From Peptoniphilus pacaensis (GTDB lineage Bacteria > Bacillota > Clostridia > Tissierellales > Peptoniphilaceae), in the NCBI RefSeq assembly GCF_900088125.1, contig NZ_FLQT01000003.1:1239071-1303070 (forward strand): a DNA stretch of 64,000 nucleotides. Reading direction: 5' to 3'. Below, one piece after another: positions 8,583 through 18,430 of this stretch. Below the pieces are notes generated by a model that saw nothing but the letters and a program-made list of their open reading frames with translations, ran no database searches and had not been told where the DNA came from. Made by a program: the position numbers and the translations under genes. Numbering within the stretch: the stretch's first letter is position 1; each line of letters begins with the position of its first letter.

Positions 8583-8611
8583 TTGTTCCTCATAAAAAAA
8601 TATGGTACAAT
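8583..8611 (+). promoter_or_regulatory. Promoter of the purine operon
   Basis: TTGTTC (8583-8588) and TACAAT (8606-8611) have a 17-base spacer. This would give an untranslated leader of about 280 bases before purF. Confidence 0.7.
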
Positions 8612-8899
8612 ACTTTTGACAAAAGGGGGGCGTGGGATTGATCCGATTTTATTTCCGTCAATTGCATTTAAAGCACTCGGCTGTTTGTGCGCTTGTATTT
8701 TCTTGCGTTAAAAAATGGCCAAGCTGCGCTCTCAGTGTAGGCTTTTAAGAGATACGATACCCGTATCTCTTTTTTTAATTTTCAGGAGGTTTTGTGCGGG
8801 GCTTCCCGAGGGGAGCCAATGAAGAGTATCCTTTAACGAGATGAAAGCAGCACCCGAAATTGAGACATCGCTAAGAATAGAAAGGATCTAACGCAAACA
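8612..8899 (+). promoter_or_regulatory. Long purF leader with attenuator and SD-pairing helix
   Basis: About 280 bases separate the promoter from purF. Three things can be seen. First, a terminator hairpin at 8747-8777. Second, an orphan Shine-Dalgarno-like AGGAGG at 8784-8789 with no long ORF behind it, followed by a strong GGCTTCCC / GGGAGCC hairpin at 8800-8818. Third, ATCCTTT at 8828-8834 is complementary to AAAGGAT at 8881-8887, the only SD-like sequence before purF. The layout suggests regulation at transcription elongation and perhaps translation by purines or PRPP. I could not match it to the guanine, PRPP/ppGpp or ZTP riboswitch consensus, so the sensing element is unassigned. This entry also accounts for the 426-base gap before purF. 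Confidence 0.6.
8747..8777 (+). terminator. Attenuator terminator inside the purF leader
   Basis: AAGAGATAC pairs with GTATCTCTT and runs into seven T. It lies about 135 bases after the promoter and 120 bases before purF, so it must be read through for the operon to be made. Confidence 0.8.
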
Positions 8900-10246
8900 A
8901 TGTGTGGAGTTATTGGAATTTATAGTAAATCGCAAGTGGCAACCAGTCTGTTTTACGGCTTGAATTCGTTGCAACACCGGGGACAGGAAGCCACGGGGAT
9001 GGCCGTTTTCAACGGGGAAGAAATTTTAAGAAAGCGGTCCATGGGTTTGGTTATCGACGCCTACACGGAAGAAAGCTTACGGGATTTGGAAGGGGATATC
9101 GGAATCGGTCACGTGCGCTATTCCACGGCGGAAGGTTCCCACGATTATAATATTCAGCCGATTATGGGTTTCATCGGCGGGGAAACCATCGCCATCGCCA
9201 ACGACGGCAATCTGGTGAACTACCATATTTTGCGGGAGCGTTTGGAAGAAGAGGGGATGATGTTCCAAACCACCAACGACACGGAAGTGATTTTGTACTT
9301 AATTACCCGCTACTACGACGGGGACATCGTGGAAGCCATTAAAAAGACCATGAGCGTCATCGAGGGCGCCTATTCGGTGACGGCCCTGGTCAAGGGCAAG
9401 GTGGTGGCCTTTAGGGATCCCCACGGCTTCCGCCCCTTGGTCTTGGGTCGGGACGAAGACGACGTCATCGTGGCCAGCGAAAACGCCCCCATTGAAATTA
9501 TCGGCGGACGCATGATCCGGGACATCGAAGCCGGGGAAATCCTCGTCGTCGACGAAACGGGCATTCATTCCGATCACTACGAATCGGACGCTACGCCGAA
9601 GAACTGCATTTTCGAGTACGTGTACTTTGCGCGTAACGACGCCAATCTGGACGACATTAACGCCTACACTTTCCGCCGTCGCTGCGGGGAAATTTTGTGG
9701 GAGGAAGCGCCCTGTGATGTAGACTTGGTGGTCCCGGTGCCCGACAGCGGCATTCCCTCGGCCATCGGATACGCCCAAGCGTCGCAAATTCCCTATGGCG
9801 AAGGTCTGGTAAAGAACCGCTACATGGGCCGCACCTTTATTAAGCCCACCCAAAAGGAAAGGGACATGGCGGTGAAACTCAAGCTCAATCCCTTGGGAGA
9901 TGTGGTCAAGGGCAAGTCCATCGTCCTCTTGGACGACTCCATTGTACGGGGAACCACGAGCCGCAATCTGATCCATCGCCTGCGGGATGCCGGCGCCAAG
10001 GAAGTGCATATGCGCATCACCTCGCCGCCGGTAAAATATTCCTGTTACTACGGCATCGACACCCCGTACCGGAAGCATTTAATCGCCGCCAATCAAACGA
10101 TTAAGGAAATCGAAGAAAATATCGGCGCCGATTCCCTGGCCTTTATCTCCATGGAAGGCTTGGCCCGGGCCGGAAAGAAAGAGATCAACCAATACTGTAC
10201 CGCTTGTTTTGACGGGGACTACCCGGTAGACCCCACGGTGATATAG
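8900..10246 (+). CDS. purF: Amidophosphoribosyltransferase
   Basis: A 448-residue PurF, first committed step of purine synthesis: PRPP plus glutamine gives 5-phosphoribosylamine. The protein begins MCGVIGI, so removing Met exposes the catalytic Cys; there is no propeptide as in B. subtilis. The Ntn-glutaminase domain covers about 1-230 and the phosphoribosyltransferase domain follows, with the PRPP loop VLLDDSIVRGTTS. Cysteines in NCIFEY, KYSCYY and YCTACFDGDYP fit the four [4Fe-4S] ligands of the oxygen-labile Bacillus type. The SD is weak and distant (AAAGGAT, about 12 bases), which fits translational control from the leader. purM follows 8 bases later. Confidence 0.97.
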   Translation: MCGVIGIYSKSQVATSLFYGLNSLQHRGQEATGMAVFNGEEILRKRSMGLVIDAYTEESLRDLEGDIGIGHVRYSTAEGSHDYNIQPIMGFIGGETIAIANDGNLVNYHILRERLEEEGMMFQTTNDTEVILYLITRYYDGDIVEAIKKTMSVIEGAYSVTALVKGKVVAFRDPHGFRPLVLGRDEDDVIVASENAPIEIIGGRMIRDIEAGEILVVDETGIHSDHYESDATPKNCIFEYVYFARNDANLDDINAYTFRRRCGEILWEEAPCDVDLVVPVPDSGIPSAIGYAQASQIPYGEGLVKNRYMGRTFIKPTQKERDMAVKLKLNPLGDVVKGKSIVLLDDSIVRGTTSRNLIHRLRDAGAKEVHMRITSPPVKYSCYYGIDTPYRKHLIAANQTIKEIEENIGADSLAFISMEGLARAGKKEINQYCTACFDGDYPVDPTVI

Positions 10247-10254
10247 GAGGCATT

Positions 10255-11289
10255 ATGACATTATCTTACAAAGACGCCGGCGTCGACATTACCGAAGGCA
10301 ATCGTGCCGTCGAGCTCATGAAGAAGGCCGTCGCATCCACTTACGACAAGAATGTCTTGGGAGACATCGGTTTGTTCTCCGGCGGCTACGATCTTTCCGC
10401 CGCCAAGGACATGGAGCACCCGGTGCTTTTAGGCGCCACGGACGGCGTAGGCACGAAGCTCATGGTGGCACAGATGATGGATATCCACGACACGGTGGGC
10501 ATCGATCTCGTGGCCATGAGCGTGAACGACTTGATCTGCCAAGGCGCCAAGCCCCTGTTCTTTTTGGACTACGTGGCCACGGGTCACGTGTCCGCGGAAA
10601 AGATGCAAAAGATCGTGGAAGGTGTGGCGGAAGGCTGTCGTCAATCGGGTTGCGCTTTAATCGGCGGGGAGACGGCGGAAATGCCGGGCCTTTACGCCGA
10701 AGACGAGTACGATCTGGCGGGCTTTGCCGTGGGTCTTTGTGATAAGAATAAAATCATCGACGGCAGCAAGGTGAAGGAAGGGGACGTGGTCATCGGTCTC
10801 GCATCCAGCGGCCTCCACTCCAACGGCTACAGCTTGGCGCGGAAGCTGTTCTTCGATCACTTGAAGTTGGGCATTAATGATACCGCCGAAGGCCTTAAAG
10901 GCACCGTAGGGGAAGCCCTGCTGCGCCCCACACGCCTCTATGTAAAGCCCGTCTTGGGTTTAATGGACGAGGTGGAAGTGAAGGGCGTGTGCAATATTAC
11001 CGGCGGCGGCTTTATCGAAAACATTCCCCGCATTTTGTCCGACGACTTAGACTGCACCATCGAAATGGGCAGCTGGGACAAGGGCGACCTCTTTACCTTT
11101 ATCGAAAACACCGGCGCCATTGCGGAAGAAGAGCTCTATCGCTCCTTTAACATGGGCATCGGCATGGTGATTATCGTAGGCGAGGACGAGGCGGAAAAGG
11201 CTCTGGCTTACCTGAACGACAAGACCGACGAGAAAGCCACGGTGATTGGAAAAATCACCAAGGGCGAAGGCAAGACTGTGCTGAAATGA
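10255..11289 (+). CDS. purM: Phosphoribosylformylglycinamidine cyclo-ligase (AIR synthetase)
   Basis: A 344-residue PurM that closes FGAM to aminoimidazole ribonucleotide with ATP. Typical segments are SYKDAGVDI at the start, GATDGVGTKLM, the IGGETAEMPGLY loop near residue 140, and GGGFIENIPR in the C-terminal half. The length is normal (about 340-350). An AGGAGG sequence overlaps the gap after purF. The stop overlaps the purN start by 4 bases (ATGA), which points to translational coupling. Confidence 0.97.
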   Translation: MTLSYKDAGVDITEGNRAVELMKKAVASTYDKNVLGDIGLFSGGYDLSAAKDMEHPVLLGATDGVGTKLMVAQMMDIHDTVGIDLVAMSVNDLICQGAKPLFFLDYVATGHVSAEKMQKIVEGVAEGCRQSGCALIGGETAEMPGLYAEDEYDLAGFAVGLCDKNKIIDGSKVKEGDVVIGLASSGLHSNGYSLARKLFFDHLKLGINDTAEGLKGTVGEALLRPTRLYVKPVLGLMDEVEVKGVCNITGGGFIENIPRILSDDLDCTIEMGSWDKGDLFTFIENTGAIAEEELYRSFNMGIGMVIIVGEDEAEKALAYLNDKTDEKATVIGKITKGEGKTVLK

Positions 11290-11840
11290 AAATCGCCGTG
11301 TTTATTTCCGGCTCCGGGACCAATTTACAGTCTCTGTTAGATGCCGAGAGGGAAGGATTTTTTCAGTCGGAGATTGCGCTGGTGGTGTCCAATCGCCGCG
11401 ACGCCTATGGCCTCGTGCGGGCGCAAGAGGCGGGAAAGGCCACCTTTGTAGAAGGTGACGGCGACCTCTTAGAGGTGCTGGAGGAGAATCACATCGACTT
11501 TATCGTCTTGGCGGGCTATTTAAAAATCCTGGGCAAGGAGCTTTTGAGCCGCTACGACGGTCGCATGATCAATATTCACCCGGCCCTGCTTCCCGCTTAC
11601 GGCGGCAAGGGCATGTACGGCCTCAACGTCCACGAGGCGGTGTTTGCCCACGGGGAAAAGAGAAGCGGCGCCACGGTGCACTACGTCACCGAAACCGTGG
11701 ACGGCGGCGCCATCCTGCTCCAATCCTCCGTGGATATACAGAAGCTGGATTCGCCGGAAGCTATTCAACAAACGGTGCTCGTCTTGGAGCATCAATTACT
11801 TAAGACAGCCATTCGATTTTGCGAGGAGGGCATACTATGA
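11286..11840 (+). CDS. purN: Phosphoribosylglycinamide formyltransferase (GART)
   Basis: A 184-residue PurN that transfers the formyl group of 10-formyl-THF to GAR. ISGSGTNLQSLL forms the phosphate loop. The catalytic triad Asn-His-Asp is visible in NIHPALLP and in the VHYVTETVDGG segment. The Met start at 11286 overlaps the purM stop, and the TGA overlaps the purH ATG, both by ATGA. The length is at the short end for the family but complete. Confidence 0.96.
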   Translation: MKIAVFISGSGTNLQSLLDAEREGFFQSEIALVVSNRRDAYGLVRAQEAGKATFVEGDGDLLEVLEENHIDFIVLAGYLKILGKELLSRYDGRMINIHPALLPAYGGKGMYGLNVHEAVFAHGEKRSGATVHYVTETVDGGAILLQSSVDIQKLDSPEAIQQTVLVLEHQLLKTAIRFCEEGIL

Positions 11841-13363
11841 AATACGCATTGTTGTCCGTAACGGACAAGACGAATATCGTGAGCTTCGCCAAGGGCCTGA
11901 GGGAGTTGGGCTTCACCATTCTCTCCACCGGCGGCACATTAAAAGCCATTGAAGAAGGCGGCGTGGAAGTCACCCCCATCGACGCCTACACGGGCTTTCC
12001 CGAAATGCTGGACGGCCGGGTAAAGACCCTGCACCCGAAGGTACACGGAGGCATTCTCTATAAGCGGGACGAAAAGAGCCACGCGGACACGGTGAAGGAA
12101 CACGGCATCGGCAATATCGATTTGGTCTGCGTCAATCTCTACGCCTTTGAAGAAAGCTACAAGCAACATAAATCCGAAGCCGACATGATCGAAAACATTG
12201 ACATCGGCGGCCCCTCCATGGTGCGCTCGGCGGCGAAGAACCACAAGGACGTGCTCATCGTCACCGATCCCTCGGATTACGACAGTGTCCTCGAGGCATT
12301 GGTGGAAGGCAAAGACGATCTCACCTTCCGCCGGAAGCTCGCCATGAAGGCTTTCAGCAAGACCGCCTACTACGATTCCATGATCGCCCGCTACTTTAAG
12401 GAAGTCACCGGGGAAGAGGACGATCTCTTGACCATCGGCCTGAAGAAGGAAGCGGACCTGCGCTACGGAGAAAACCCCCATCAAAAGGCGGCGGTCTATG
12501 AAGATCCCATGGTGAACAGCTACTTCAGCCACATGAAACAGTTCCAAGGCAAGGAGCTTTCCTACAACAATCTCAACGACTTTAACACGGCGGTCAGCCT
12601 CGCCGGGGAATTCGACGAAGACAAGGACGGCATTATCTGCGTCGGCTTAAAGCATGCCACGCCCTGCGGCGTCGCCTTAGGCGAAAGCGACGTGGACGCT
12701 TACAAGAAAATGTTTGAAGCGGACAGCCTGTCTATTTTCGGCGGCATCGTGGCATTAAACACCACGGTGGACAAGGCATGCGCCGAAGAAATGGTGAAGA
12801 TCTTCCTGGAAGTGGTTGCGGCAAAAGATTTTACCGAAGAAGCCTTGGAGGTCTTTAAGCAAAAGAAAAACCTCCGCGTCATTCAAGTGGACTACGCCGC
12901 CGGCCCGTTGAAAAAAGAAATGCGCTTTGCCAGCGGCAAGGTCTTGGTACAGGATGCGGATCTCGACGCAGACGAAGACTACAAGGTGGTCACGGACAAG
13001 GCGCCGACGGATGCCGAAAAGCGGGATCTCCTCTTCGGCATGAAGGTGGTCAAGTACGTGCGCTCCAACGCCGTGGTTCTCATTAAAGACGGCATGACCT
13101 TAGGCGTCGGCGGCGGCGAAACCAGCCGCATCTGGGCTCTGGAAAATATCTTTAATCACAACCCGGGCCGCGATTTCGAGGGCTCGGTCATGGCAAGCGA
13201 CGCCTTCTTCCCCTTCGACGACTGCGTCAAAGCGGCGGCGGAAAAAGGCGTCAGCGCCATTATTCAACCGGGCGGCTCCATCCGCGACGAGGATTCTGTT
13301 AAGGCATGTAACGAAAAAGGACTGTCCATGGTATTTACGGGCGTCCGTCACTTTAAACATTAA
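11837..13363 (+). CDS. purH: Bifunctional AICAR transformylase / IMP cyclohydrolase
   Basis: A 508-residue PurH for the last two steps to IMP. The N-terminal MGS-like IMP cyclohydrolase domain covers about 1-190 (LLSVTDKTNIVSFAKGL, STGGT, HPKVHGGIL). The AICAR transformylase domain follows, with the catalytic Lys-His in the GLKHATPCGVALG segment. The start is ATG 11837, preceded by GAGGAGGG and overlapping the purN stop; a longer frame from 11819 would lie inside purN. It ends VFTGVRHFKH, the usual PurH terminus. Confidence 0.96.
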   Translation: MKYALLSVTDKTNIVSFAKGLRELGFTILSTGGTLKAIEEGGVEVTPIDAYTGFPEMLDGRVKTLHPKVHGGILYKRDEKSHADTVKEHGIGNIDLVCVNLYAFEESYKQHKSEADMIENIDIGGPSMVRSAAKNHKDVLIVTDPSDYDSVLEALVEGKDDLTFRRKLAMKAFSKTAYYDSMIARYFKEVTGEEDDLLTIGLKKEADLRYGENPHQKAAVYEDPMVNSYFSHMKQFQGKELSYNNLNDFNTAVSLAGEFDEDKDGIICVGLKHATPCGVALGESDVDAYKKMFEADSLSIFGGIVALNTTVDKACAEEMVKIFLEVVAAKDFTEEALEVFKQKKNLRVIQVDYAAGPLKKEMRFASGKVLVQDADLDADEDYKVVTDKAPTDAEKRDLLFGMKVVKYVRSNAVVLIKDGMTLGVGGGETSRIWALENIFNHNPGRDFEGSVMASDAFFPFDDCVKAAAEKGVSAIIQPGGSIRDEDSVKACNEKGLSMVFTGVRHFKH

Positions 13364-13372
13364 GGAGGCATT

Positions 13373-16300
13373 GTGAAGGTACTAATTGTCGGCGGCGGCG
13401 GTCGCGAGCACGCAATCGGCCATGCCATCGCGAAAAACAAAGAGGTAGAGAAGATTTACTTTGCACCGGGCAACGGCGGCACGGAAGATGTAGGCGAAAA
13501 TATCGCGATTTCAAGCGGCGACATTCAAGGCCTTTTGAAATTTGCCAAGGACATGGCGGTGGATTTCACCGTAGTCGGTCCCGAGGCGCCCTTGGTGGAT
13601 GGCATTGCCGATGCCTTTGAAGAGGCGGGCCTGGCTATTTTCGGCCCGAGAAAAGAAGCGGCTCAGCTGGAAGGCTCCAAGCTCTTTACGAAGGAATTCT
13701 GCGTGCGCCACAATATCCCCACGGCGGGCTATTTCGAATCCACGGATCGGGATGCCGTGCGGCAAGGGGCCGTCAATCTCTTGGCGGAAAAGGGCGTCTG
13801 CGTCTTAAAGGCAGACGGCTTGGCCGCAGGTAAGGGCGTGGTCATCGCCTATACGGAAGAAGAAGTGGAAGCCTTTTTAATCGACGTGTACGAAAAGAAC
13901 CGTTTCCACACGGATCGCGTCGTCGTGGAAGAATTTTTGGAAGGCTTCGAAATGAGCCTCCTCGCCTTCTGCGACGGCAAAACCATCGTGCCCCTCTCCA
14001 CGGCCAAGGACCACAAGTCCATTTACGAAGGGGGACGGGGACCGAACACCGGCGGCATGGGCAGCTACGCTCCCAATGTGGAAGCCTTGCCCCTGTTGGA
14101 TGCCATCGACGAAAAATTGGTGCGCCCCTTTATGGCGGGCCTGAAAAAAGACGCCATGGATTTCCGCGGCTTGATCTTTATGGGCATTATGATTACCGAT
14201 GCCGGCCCGGAAATTCTCGAATACAACTGCCGCTTCGGCGATCCGGAAACCCAATCGGTGTTGGAACGCTTAGACGGCGATCTCTTGGAAATTATGATGG
14301 CCACGGCCAAGGGCGAGCTGGATAAAGTGTCCGTGAAGGAAAACGACAAGAAGGTCGTGTCCCTCACCTTGGCCAGCGGCGGCTATCCCGAGTCCTCGGA
14401 AAAGGGCGTGGAAATTACCATTCCCAACGATTTAAAAGACGTCACCGTCTTCCACGCCGGCACGAAGATCCAAGACGGCAAGCTCGTCACCGACGGGGGA
14501 CGGGTGCTTACCGTTACCGCCACGGCGGACACTTTCGAAGAAGCCATAGCCAAAGCCTACGCCGGTGCGGATAAGATTCAATTCGAACATAAACAAATTC
14601 GCCGAGACATCGGCCCCATGACCAGCCGCGTCTACGTGGGCAGAAAGCCCGGCTTCGACAACGCGGCCAAGGGCCTTGCGGCGCAGTTAAACGAAGAGCT
14701 GGGCATTCACCTGGACGACGTGAAGATCTACGCCCGCTACGATTTGGAAGGCCTGACGAAAGCGGAAGTGGATCGCCTGGCCAAAGAAGTGCTTTCCGAA
14801 GCGCCCAGCGATAAAGTCTTCGCAGGCAGTGACGCCTTTAAGCTTCAAGCCCATATGGATCACGGCCTCGTGGTGGAATACCAACCGGGCCAATACGATC
14901 AACGGCAGGCCGGGGTCCTGGACACGGCGACGGCCATCTTCGGCCACACCAATTTAGATGCGGCCTGTGCCACGGTGTACGATTTTATCGGCGACATCGA
15001 CGAAAAAGATTACGCCGCCATCGTGAAGCATTTGGTGAACCCGGTGGATCAAAAAATCGGCGGCCTCTTCGGCGTGCCCACCACCATTAAAAAGGAATTG
15101 GAAAAAAATACGGATAACGCCGTCATCGAAGGCTTTATTTCCTGGGACGAAGGGGAATTGAAGCGCCGCTTCGAATCCATGGATCTGGCCATGAGCTTCG
15201 AAGACTTCGCCTTTATTCAAGAACACTTTAAAGAAGTGGGCCGGGACATTAACGAAACGGAACTGGCGATTTTAGATACCTACTGGTCCGACCACTGCCG
15301 CCACACCACCTTTAACACGGCCCTGGAGATCGAATTCGACGACGATGTGGATGAAACAATCACCGCCGCCTACGACCGCTATCTAAAGACGCGGAAAGAA
15401 TTAAATCGCAAAAAACCCGTGAGCCTCATGGACCTGGGCACCTTGGTAGCGAAACACCTAAAGGCCGAGGGCGTGAAGACCAATATGGAGGTGTCGGAAG
15501 AGATCAACGCCTGCTCCATTTGCGTGGACGTGGTGGCGGAAGATCTCAGGACGGGGAAGGAAGAGACCATTCCCTATCTCCTCATGTTTAAAAACGAAAC
15601 CCATAACCACCCCACGGAAATCGAGCCCTACGGCGGCGCATCCACCTGCTTGGGCGGCTGCATTCGCGACCCCCTTTCCGGCAGAGCCTTTGTCTATCAG
15701 GCCATGCGCCTTACGGGCAGCGGCGATCCCACCATGCCCATTGAAGACACTTGGGAAAGCAAGCTGCCTCAAAAGAAGATCACCACGGAAGCCGCCAACG
15801 GCTACGCCTCTTACGGCAATCAAATCGGCATTCCCGCCGGCCTCGTGGAAGAGCTTTACCACGACGGCTACATGGCCAAGCGCATGGAAGTGGGCGCCGT
15901 GGTCGGTGCCGCACCGAGGAGCAATGTATGGCGCGGCGAACCCATGCCCGGGGACTTAATCCTCTTGATGGGCGGCCGCACGGGCCGCGACGGCGTCGGC
16001 GGCGCCACGGGCAGCAGCAAGAAACACACGGCGGCCTCCTTGGCTACGGCCGGCGCGGAGGTACAAAAGGGCAACGCGCCTCAAGAGCGGAAGCTCCTGC
16101 GCCTGTTCCGCCGTCCGGAAATCGCATCTCGCATTAAGCGCTGCAACGACTTCGGTGCCGGCGGCGTCTCCGTGGCCATCGGCGAGCTGGCTCCCGGAAT
16201 CCGCGTGCAACTGGACAAGGTGCCTTTGAAGTATGCGGGCCTCAAGCCGAAGGAAATCGCCATCTCCGAATCTCAGGAACGGATGGCCGTGGTCATCGAG

Positions 16301-18316
16301 AAAGAAGATTTGCCCCTCTTCGAGGAAATGAGCCGGGAAGAAAATCTTGAAATGACCGTCGTGGCAGAAGTGACGGAAGAAGCCGCCATGCGCCTCTACT
16401 ACGAAGACAAGCTCATCGTGGATTTGGACCGCGCCTTTATCGACACCGCTGGCGTGGACCGGAGCCAAAAGGTGAAGGTGGAAAAAGATCCTATCTGCCA
16501 TTACCTGAATCGCTGCGACGACCTGAAGGCGTCGGATATCGTAAAACGCATGGGCGATTTAAATGTGGTGAGCCAAAAGAATTTAATCGAAAAATTTGAC
16601 AACAGCGTGGGCCGGGGCACGGTGCTGATGCCCTTGGGCGGCAAGAAGCAACTGACGCCCACCCAAGCCATGGCGGGGCTCATTCCTGTGGAAGGCAAGA
16701 AGAGCCAAACGGCCAGCGTCATGAGCTACGGCTGCAATCCCGAATTCCTTTCGGAAAACCAATACTTTGGCGCCTACTACGCCGTGGTGGAATCCGTGGC
16801 GAAGTTGGTGGCTACCGGCGCTGAAATCTGCGACATGTACTTCACCTTCCAAGAGTATTTCGAAAAACTCGCAGAAGACGAATTGCGTTGGCAAAAGCCT
16901 TTGAAGGCCCTCTTAGGTGCCTTCGACGCCTGCATGGATCTGGAAATTCCTCCCATTGGCGGAAAAGACTCCATGAGCGGCACCTTCCGCGACAAAGACG
17001 TACCGCCTACCCTGGTGTCCTTCGCCATCGCCCCCATAGCGGCGAAAGACGTGGTGAGCAATGTCTTTACGGCAGCGGGGAACAAGCTGGGCATTGTGGA
17101 AGCGGTGCGCACGGAAGACGGCAGGATCGACATCGGTGCCTTTAAGGCAGGGGCCAAGGTGCTGAAAAAAGAAATGGCATCGGGAAATATTCTTTCCGCC
17201 GCAGCCGTGACCCACAAGGGCACCTTGCCGGGCATGATCATCTCCGCCATGGGCAACGACCTCGGCTTCGATGTGGAACTCGACGACCTTTACAACGCCC
17301 GCTACGGCGACATCATCGTGGAATACAAAGATGCCTTCGACGGAGTGAAAGCCGTCGGTAGCTTGACTGAAACGGGCTATGTGGTTAACGGCGAAAAATT
17401 AGACGAAAAAGCAATTAAAAACGCCTACACCACGGGACTGGACAAAGTCTTCCCGCCGGAAATTCACGATCAAAAGAAAGCCCTGGCCACGGTGCAAATC
17501 GCAAGCACCCGCAGGTCAAATGCCGCGGCGAAAGACAGCTGCCGCGTGCTCATCGCTTGCTTCCCGGGAACCAACAGCGAGTACGACACGAAAGACGTGT
17601 TCACCAAGGCAGGTGCCGAGGCGGAAGTCTTTATCTTCAAGAATCAAACGGCGAAAGAAACCGTCGAAAGCATTTCGGAGCTAGCCGCAAAGATTAAAGA
17701 AGCGGACATCTTCGCCATTCCCGGCGGCTTCAGCTTCAGCGACGAGCCGGACGGCTCGGCGAAATTTATCGCCAACATCCTCCGCACCGAGGTAGTGAAA
17801 TCCGCCGTGGATTACCTGGTGAAGGAAAAGAAGGGGCTGGTGCTTGGCATCTGCAACGGCTTTCAAGCCTTGATCAAGTCGGGCTATCTGCCCTACGGCG
17901 AAGCCCGGGTGCAAGAAGCCGACTCCCCCACTTTGACCTTTAACGACAATTCCCGCCACGTGGCCCGCATGGTCACCACCCAAGTCATGACCAACGATTC
18001 GCCCTGGCTTATGTACTTGAATCCCGGTGACGAATACGCCGTGCCCATCAGCCACGGGGAAGGTCGATTGGTTCTTTCCGAGGAACAGGCGAAGGCACTG
18101 GTCGAAAACAATCAAGTGGCCTTCACCTACGTGGACAATCCCAACGGCAGCGAGTTCAATATGGAAGGGCTCATCAGCCCCGACGGCCACATCTTAGGAA
18201 AGATGGGCCACATCGAACGGGTGGAAGACAATCTCTTTAAAAATATTCCGAATATGAAAGTCATGCCGGTGATTCAGGCGGGCGTGGATTATATTTTAGG
18301 AAAGAATAATAAATAA
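13373..18316 (+). CDS. purD-purL: Fused PurD-PurL: GAR synthetase + FGAM synthase
   Basis: A single 1647-residue frame. Residues 1-415 are a complete PurD (GAR synthetase, ATP-grasp) from [18 protein letters not shown] through the [15 protein letters not shown] loop to the normal PurD end RRDIG. Residue 416 is a Met (ATG 14618) that starts a complete large-type PurL of about 1232 residues ([12 protein letters not shown]). It has TYWSDHCRH, the [15 protein letters not shown] segment, and a C-terminal glutaminase with nucleophile GICNGFQ and HGEGR. No stop and no Shine-Dalgarno precedes 14618, so the two proteins look truly fused. The enzymes catalyse steps 2 and 4 of the pathway; purN supplies step 3 from the same operon. 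The start is GTG 13373 behind AAGGAGG. A single-base sequence error removing a stop is the alternative, although the frame stays intact across the joint. Confidence 0.93.
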   Translation: MKVLIVGGGGREHAIGHAIAKNKEVEKIYFAPGNGGTEDVGENIAISSGDIQGLLKFAKDMAVDFTVVGPEAPLVDGIADAFEEAGLAIFGPRKEAAQLEGSKLFTKEFCVRHNIPTAGYFESTDRDAVRQGAVNLLAEKGVCVLKADGLAAGKGVVIAYTEEEVEAFLIDVYEKNRFHTDRVVVEEFLEGFEMSLLAFCDGKTIVPLSTAKDHKSIYEGGRGPNTGGMGSYAPNVEALPLLDAIDEKLVRPFMAGLKKDAMDFRGLIFMGIMITDAGPEILEYNCRFGDPETQSVLERLDGDLLEIMMATAKGELDKVSVKENDKKVVSLTLASGGYPESSEKGVEITIPNDLKDVTVFHAGTKIQDGKLVTDGGRVLTVTATADTFEEAIAKAYAGADKIQFEHKQIRRDIGPMTSRVYVGRKPGFDNAAKGLAAQLNEELGIHLDDVKIYARYDLEGLTKAEVDRLAKEVLSEAPSDKVFAGSDAFKLQAHMDHGLVVEYQPGQYDQRQAGVLDTATAIFGHTNLDAACATVYDFIGDIDEKDYAAIVKHLVNPVDQKIGGLFGVPTTIKKELEKNTDNAVIEGFISWDEGELKRRFESMDLAMSFEDFAFIQEHFKEVGRDINETELAILDTYWSDHCRHTTFNTALEIEFDDDVDETITAAYDRYLKTRKELNRKKPVSLMDLGTLVAKHLKAEGVKTNMEVSEEINACSICVDVVAEDLRTGKEETIPYLLMFKNETHNHPTEIEPYGGASTCLGGCIRDPLSGRAFVYQAMRLTGSGDPTMPIEDTWESKLPQKKITTEAANGYASYGNQIGIPAGLVEELYHDGYMAKRMEVGAVVGAAPRSNVWRGEPMPGDLILLMGGRTGRDGVGGATGSSKKHTAASLATAGAEVQKGNAPQERKLLRLFRRPEIASRIKRCNDFGAGGVSVAIGELAPGIRVQLDKVPLKYAGLKPKEIAISESQERMAVVIEKEDLPLFEEMSREENLEMTVVAEVTEEAAMRLYYEDKLIVDLDRAFIDTAGVDRSQKVKVEKDPICHYLNRCDDLKASDIVKRMGDLNVVSQKNLIEKFDNSVGRGTVLMPLGGKKQLTPTQAMAGLIPVEGKKSQTASVMSYGCNPEFLSENQYFGAYYAVVESVAKLVATGAEICDMYFTFQEYFEKLAEDELRWQKPLKALLGAFDACMDLEIPPIGGKDSMSGTFRDKDVPPTLVSFAIAPIAAKDVVSNVFTAAGNKLGIVEAVRTEDGRIDIGAFKAGAKVLKKEMASGNILSAAAVTHKGTLPGMIISAMGNDLGFDVELDDLYNARYGDIIVEYKDAFDGVKAVGSLTETGYVVNGEKLDEKAIKNAYTTGLDKVFPPEIHDQKKALATVQIASTRRSNAAAKDSCRVLIACFPGTNSEYDTKDVFTKAGAEAEVFIFKNQTAKETVESISELAAKIKEADIFAIPGGFSFSDEPDGSAKFIANILRTEVVKSAVDYLVKEKKGLVLGICNGFQALIKSGYLPYGEARVQEADSPTLTFNDNSRHVARMVTTQVMTNDSPWLMYLNPGDEYAVPISHGEGRLVLSEEQAKALVENNQVAFTYVDNPNGSEFNMEGLISPDGHILGKMGHIERVEDNLFKNIPNMKVMPVIQAGVDYILGKNNK

Positions 18317-18324
18317 ACGCGAAG

Positions 18325-18348
18325 GCCTTCCTGCGGGAAGGCTTTTTC
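18325..18348 (+). terminator. Terminator at the end of the purine operon
   Basis: GCCTTCC pairs with GGAAGGC and five T follow. It lies 9 bases after the purD-purL stop. Confidence 0.88.
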
Positions 18349-18360
18349 GTTACATAAGTT

Positions 18361-18375
18361 ACGGATTTTTCCCGG
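18361..18375 (+). promoter_or_regulatory. ACGGATTTTTCCCGG motif upstream of the FAD oxidoreductase
   Basis: ACGGATTTTTCCCGG closely matches ACGGATTTTCCCGG at 8543-8556 in front of purF. A TTTTCCCG also lies upstream of purC (59499-59506). It may be a shared operator. This is inference from resemblance only. Confidence 0.4.
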
Positions 18376-18430
18376 AGAAAACCGTACACTGAACTTGACC
18401 TTTTAAAAAAGAAAAAGGATAATTAAGCCT

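Noticed and set aside
8612-8780. Guanine, PRPP/ppGpp or ZTP riboswitch, or T-box, before purF
   Set aside because: I looked for their conserved cores and did not find them. The region is therefore left as an unassigned leader.
11939-12547. Antisense frame of 202 codons over purH, and similar frames over purD-purL
   Set aside because: Shadow of strong codon bias. The sense frames are unmistakable enzymes and the antisense products are low-complexity His/Val/Gly-rich.
14600-14640. Sequencing frameshift as cause of the PurD-PurL join
   Set aside because: Both parts are complete and in one frame. PurD ends normally and PurL starts at an in-frame ATG, so no base shift is needed. Only a point loss of a stop is required.
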